A stretch of DNA of 9,665 bases. Source: Candidatus Aminicenantota bacterium. GTDB lineage: Bacteria > Acidobacteriota > Aminicenantia > Aminicenantales > Aminicenantaceae. Of the stretch, positions 6,880-9,665 are shown one piece after another (the stretch's first letter is position 1; each line of letters begins with the position of its first letter). A program made the position numbers and the translations under genes. The notes under the pieces were generated by a model. It did no database searches. It saw nothing but the letters and a program-made list of their open reading frames with translations, and was not told the origin of the DNA. The stretch is taken from positions 1 to 9,665 of the forward strand of contig JAFGNQ010000391.1 in the NCBI GenBank assembly GCA_016926925.1, written 5' to 3'.

Positions 6880-7072
6880 CCTGGATTATTCACGAGTCGA
6901 GGTTGTTGCAAAGACAAGGCAGCAGCCTATGAAGCTGTAGTGAACTACCGCGAATGGGCTGCAACGAAGACTTTGTGGCAAGATCGGCTCGCCCAGAGGG
7001 TAAAAACTGCCGATGATTTGATTAAAGACTCTTTAGGAAATAAGTATCGGCAGTTTTTATGAATAATTCAGG
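6880..7072. mobile_element. MITE-like 193-bp element with 13-bp terminal inverted repeats
   Basis: The ends are CCTGGATTATTCA (6880-6892) and TGAATAATTCAGG (7060-7072), inverted repeats with one mismatch. The interior folds well. A stem GCAGCC/GGCTGC (6922-6927, 6957-6962) encloses a hairpin GCTGTAG-TGAA-CTACCGC (6934-6951), and a 13-bp perfect stem lies at 7002-7058. No transposase is encoded. One plus-strand frame is open from 6868 to a TGA at 7060 but has no start codon. Two bases (AG) separate the left end from another copy of the right end at 6865-6877, giving an end-to-end junction. It could be a MITE, a relic of an insertion sequence, or a structured RNA repeat. The family is not identified. 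Confidence 0.5.
7002..7058 (+). other. Terminator-like 13-bp hairpin inside the element
   Basis: The arms AAAAACTGCCGAT (7002-7014) and ATCGGCAGTTTTT (7046-7058) are perfectly complementary, with a 31-nt loop. The right arm ends in T5, as in an intrinsic terminator, but the loop is long. It lies 29 bp before the carboxypeptidase ATG, so it could attenuate or insulate that gene. Confidence 0.5.
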
Positions 7073-7073
7073 A
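7053..7073. repeat. 21-bp direct repeat, right copy
   Basis: Identical to 6858-6878. This copy includes the right end of the element and overlaps the T-tract of the internal hairpin. It stops just before the AGGAGG ribosome site of the carboxypeptidase gene. Confidence 0.85.
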
Positions 7074-7087
7074 AAGAGGAGGAGTAA

Positions 7088-9665
7088 ATGAAACGAAGAA
7101 TCACAACCTGCGGGCTTTTGTTCCTATTCGCTTTTGTGTCCCTGCTATCTGCACAAACCTCACCTGAGGAATTTCTGGGTCATAAGGTAGGAGAAGACCG
7201 CAAACTAGTGGATTACGACCAAATTCTCGCCTATTTCAAAAAACTCGATGAGGAATCAAACAAAATAAAAGTCGAGGAAATCGGACAGACTGTTTTAAAA
7301 AAGCCGATAATTCTGGCTGTCATCACATCCGAAGAGAACATGGCCAGGCTCGAAGAATACCGCAGCATAAACAAAAAACTGCGAGATGCGAAGAATTTAA
7401 CTCCGGACGAAGCAAAAAAACTGGCCCGAGATGGAAAAGTCATGGTTTGCTTCACCTGCAGCCAGCACGCGACTGAAATAGCGGCCTCTCAAATGTCTCT
7501 CGAATTCGCCTACAACCTGGTGACCGGAAAAACCCCCTTCGATGCCGACAAAGTACTCCAGGATGTCATCATTCTCCTCTCCCCGCACATCAACCCGGAC
7601 GGCCACCAGATGGTTACTGAATGGTACCGAAAATATGTCGGGACAAAATACGAAGGTGGCCAAATGCCTTATCTGTACCACCATTATGCCGGCCATGACA
7701 ACAACCGCGACTGGTTCATGTTCAACCTGCCCGAGACAAGGGCGGTGACCAAAGTTCTCTATCTCGACTGGATCCCGCAGATCCATATCGACGAGCATCA
7801 GATGGGTTCTACCGGGGCCAGATTATTCATTCCGCCATTCATGAACCCTCCTGTTCCTACGGTGCATCCTCTGGTATGGCGAGGGGTTGCTCTGTGCGGC
7901 ACCAATATGGCCTATGATTTGCAAAAAAATGGCTATAGCGGGGTGGTCTATGACCGCAGCTTCACGGGGTGGTGGATCGGTGCCTGTGACGACACATCCT
8001 GGCTGCACAACTCCATCGGTCTGCTCAGCGAGATGGCATCCGTCAACGTCGCATCGCCTATTTTCGTCGATCCCACGGAGCTGCCCACATCCTACACCGA
8101 GAAGCGGATGCAGTTTCCTGATCCCTGGCCGGGCGGATGGTGGCGGCTGAGGGACATCGTGGATTATGAACTCGTCCTATCCATGAGCCTTGTCAAAACA
8201 GCACAACTTCATAAGGACGATTTTCTCTTCAATTTTTATAAAATGTGCAAAGAGTCCATAGAGAACCAACCGGAAGGACAGCCCTTCGCTTTCGTGATCC
8301 CCAAAATCCAGAGGGACTATGCCACCATGCTCCGCATGCTCGAAATTCTTAAACTGGGAGGGATAGAAATACTGCGAGCCGAGAAGGATTTCATCGCCGA
8401 CGGCAAAACCTATCCTGCCGGCTCCTTCATCGTCCCGATGGGGCAACCTTACCGGGCATATGCTCAGGCTTTGCTCGAGAAGCAAAAATACCCGGATCTC
8501 AGGCAGTATCCGGGCGGCCCCCCGGTTCCGCCCTATGACAATGCGGGCTGGACACTCCCTCTTCAAATGGGAGTATCTTGCGACCAGATCGACAGGCCTT
8601 TCAAAGTCGAAATGGCCGAGCTCGAAGAAATTCCATATCCCGGTACATCGCAACCGAAAGAAATGACGCCTTACATCGCCCTGTGCCCCAAAACCAACGC
8701 CTCTTATGCCGTTGCCTTCGCCCTCCTTAAGGAAAATGCCGAGATTTACCGGACAGAAAAACCATATCACGGAGAGAATGTCCATGTCTGTATCGGGGGG
8801 TTCATCATAAAAAACACGCCGCAAGTTCAAAAAGCGCTTCCTGCACTTCTCGAGAAATGGCACCTGCAAGTGCAGGCATTGGATAGCAAACCCGATATTC
8901 CTATGTCCTCTTTGAAAAATCCCCGGATCGGCCTCTATCAATCCTGGCGATCCAACATGGATGAAGGCTGGACCCGGTATGTTTTCGACGATATGGAAAT
9001 TCCCTTCATTACTCTGCACAACAAAGACTTCAAAGGAACGGAAAAGAAGAAGGTTGATCTGTCAGCCAAGTGTGACGTGATCGTCTTCGCAGACGAAGAC
9101 CCGGATATGATCAAGTTGGGCAAGCCGGGGCCGAACCATCCCTACGCACAGTACTTCCGCGGCCTGATTATCCCCCCTGAATACGATGGCGGCATCGGAA
9201 AAGAAGGGGTTGAAGCACTGAAAGCTTTCGTGGAAAAGGGCGGGATCCTGGTGACGATGAATAATGCCTGCGGCCTGGTCATCAAAGAGTTTGACGCTCC
9301 CGTAGCTAACGGCCTGGAAAAAGTCGACCGAAGCAAGTTTTTCTGCCCCACGTCGCTTCTCAAACTCAAGGTCGATCCGACCTCACCCGTAGGATACGGC
9401 ATGCCTCCTGAAGCAGCCGGGATATTCTCAAGAAGCTTGGGATTGACGACCTGGATCCCCAGCGGAGAATGGGACAGAACGGTCGTAGCCAGCTATCCGA
9501 AAGAGGACATCCTGATGAGCGGCTGGCTTCTGGGAGAGGAGTACATCGCGCGAAAAGCAGCTGTCGTTGACCTGAAGTATAAGGAGGGCCGCATTATCCT
9601 TATCGGATTCAAATGCCAGCACAGAGCCCAATCCCACGGCACATACAAGTTCCTGTTGAATTCTC
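7088..9665 (+). CDS. Secreted M14-family zinc carboxypeptidase, C-terminus beyond the window
   Basis: The frame stays open to the window end (859 codons seen). AGGAGG lies 5 nt before the ATG. Residues 1-22 form a Sec signal peptide (MKRR, a hydrophobic core, then LLSA) with cleavage before QTSPEEF. An M14 catalytic domain follows. It has zinc ligands H127 and E130 in QHATE, then NPDG at 169-172 and substrate-binding N206-R207. The third ligand is H237 in DEHQMG, and the likely general base is E315 in LLSEMAS. The family removes C-terminal amino acids or cleaves related amide bonds outside the cytoplasm. From about residue 613 (RIGLYQSW...) a Rossmann-like region with DVIVFAD and GGILVTMNN resembles class I glutamine-amidotransferase-like domains. 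I see no catalytic triad that would make it active, so it may be structural. A role in scavenging proteinaceous substrate is inferred. Confidence 0.9.
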   Translation, partial: MKRRITTCGLLFLFAFVSLLSAQTSPEEFLGHKVGEDRKLVDYDQILAYFKKLDEESNKIKVEEIGQTVLKKPIILAVITSEENMARLEEYRSINKKLRDAKNLTPDEAKKLARDGKVMVCFTCSQHATEIAASQMSLEFAYNLVTGKTPFDADKVLQDVIILLSPHINPDGHQMVTEWYRKYVGTKYEGGQMPYLYHHYAGHDNNRDWFMFNLPETRAVTKVLYLDWIPQIHIDEHQMGSTGARLFIPPFMNPPVPTVHPLVWRGVALCGTNMAYDLQKNGYSGVVYDRSFTGWWIGACDDTSWLHNSIGLLSEMASVNVASPIFVDPTELPTSYTEKRMQFPDPWPGGWWRLRDIVDYELVLSMSLVKTAQLHKDDFLFNFYKMCKESIENQPEGQPFAFVIPKIQRDYATMLRMLEILKLGGIEILRAEKDFIADGKTYPAGSFIVPMGQPYRAYAQALLEKQKYPDLRQYPGGPPVPPYDNAGWTLPLQMGVSCDQIDRPFKVEMAELEEIPYPGTSQPKEMTPYIALCPKTNASYAVAFALLKENAEIYRTEKPYHGENVHVCIGGFIIKNTPQVQKALPALLEKWHLQVQALDSKPDIPMSSLKNPRIGLYQSWRSNMDEGWTRYVFDDMEIPFITLHNKDFKGTEKKKVDLSAKCDVIVFADEDPDMIKLGKPGPNHPYAQYFRGLIIPPEYDGGIGKEGVEALKAFVEKGGILVTMNNACGLVIKEFDAPVANGLEKVDRSKFFCPTSLLKLKVDPTSPVGYGMPPEAAGIFSRSLGLTTWIPSGEWDRTVVASYPKEDILMSGWLLGEEYIARKAAVVDLKYKEGRIILIGFKCQHRAQSHGTYKFLLNS

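Noticed and set aside
8177..9019. A 280-codon minus-strand open frame
   Set aside because: It is antisense to the M14 carboxypeptidase, whose plus-strand frame is continuous across this segment with catalytic motifs and a signal peptide.

Overview
The window looks like a chromosomal segment of a free-living, Gram-negative-type bacterium. It has an outer-membrane beta-barrel with a C-terminal phenylalanine, Sec and Tat signal peptides, sigma70-type promoters and a large (about 270 nt) bacterial signal recognition particle RNA. Base composition is moderate, near half GC by eye. The mix of a secreted M14 carboxypeptidase with a long C-terminal extension, a Tat-exported aldo/keto reductase with ferredoxin clusters, and a large SRP RNA resembles Acidobacteriota or Candidatus Aminicenantes-like anaerobes. 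That taxonomic guess is recollection and inference only.

Left part (1-1847, minus strand): a serine translation block. serS is followed downstream by tRNA-Ser(UGA) and then tRNA-Ser(GCU), which is cut by the window edge. Each tRNA has its own probable promoter, and a diverged 40-bp repeat lies upstream of each. The serS promoter places transcription start at or next to the ATG, so the mRNA may be leaderless.

Middle (1994-5171, plus strand): a probable four-gene operon from one good promoter. It encodes a corrinoid adenosyltransferase, a small HExxH zincin, a DHDPS/NAL-family aldolase with a non-canonical active site, and a Tat-exported aldo/keto reductase with two 4Fe-4S motifs. Gaps are about 12-25 nt.

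5172-5654: convergent with the operon is a full large-type SRP RNA gene on the minus strand, preceded by two adjacent perfect inverted repeats. Next, also minus, is a secreted outer-membrane beta-barrel of unknown role (5655-6497) with its own promoter.

6498-7087: a 590-bp gene-poor stretch. It holds a cluster of three palindromes and a MITE-like 193-bp element with 13-bp terminal inverted repeats. The element abuts a second copy of its own right end and is folded into several hairpins. It ends 15 bp before the start of the last gene.

7088 to the edge (plus): a long secreted M14 zinc carboxypeptidase with a C-terminal amidotransferase-like domain, open through the window end. I see no defence system, CRISPR array or complete insertion sequence. 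The least explained DNA is the structured element at 6858-7073.
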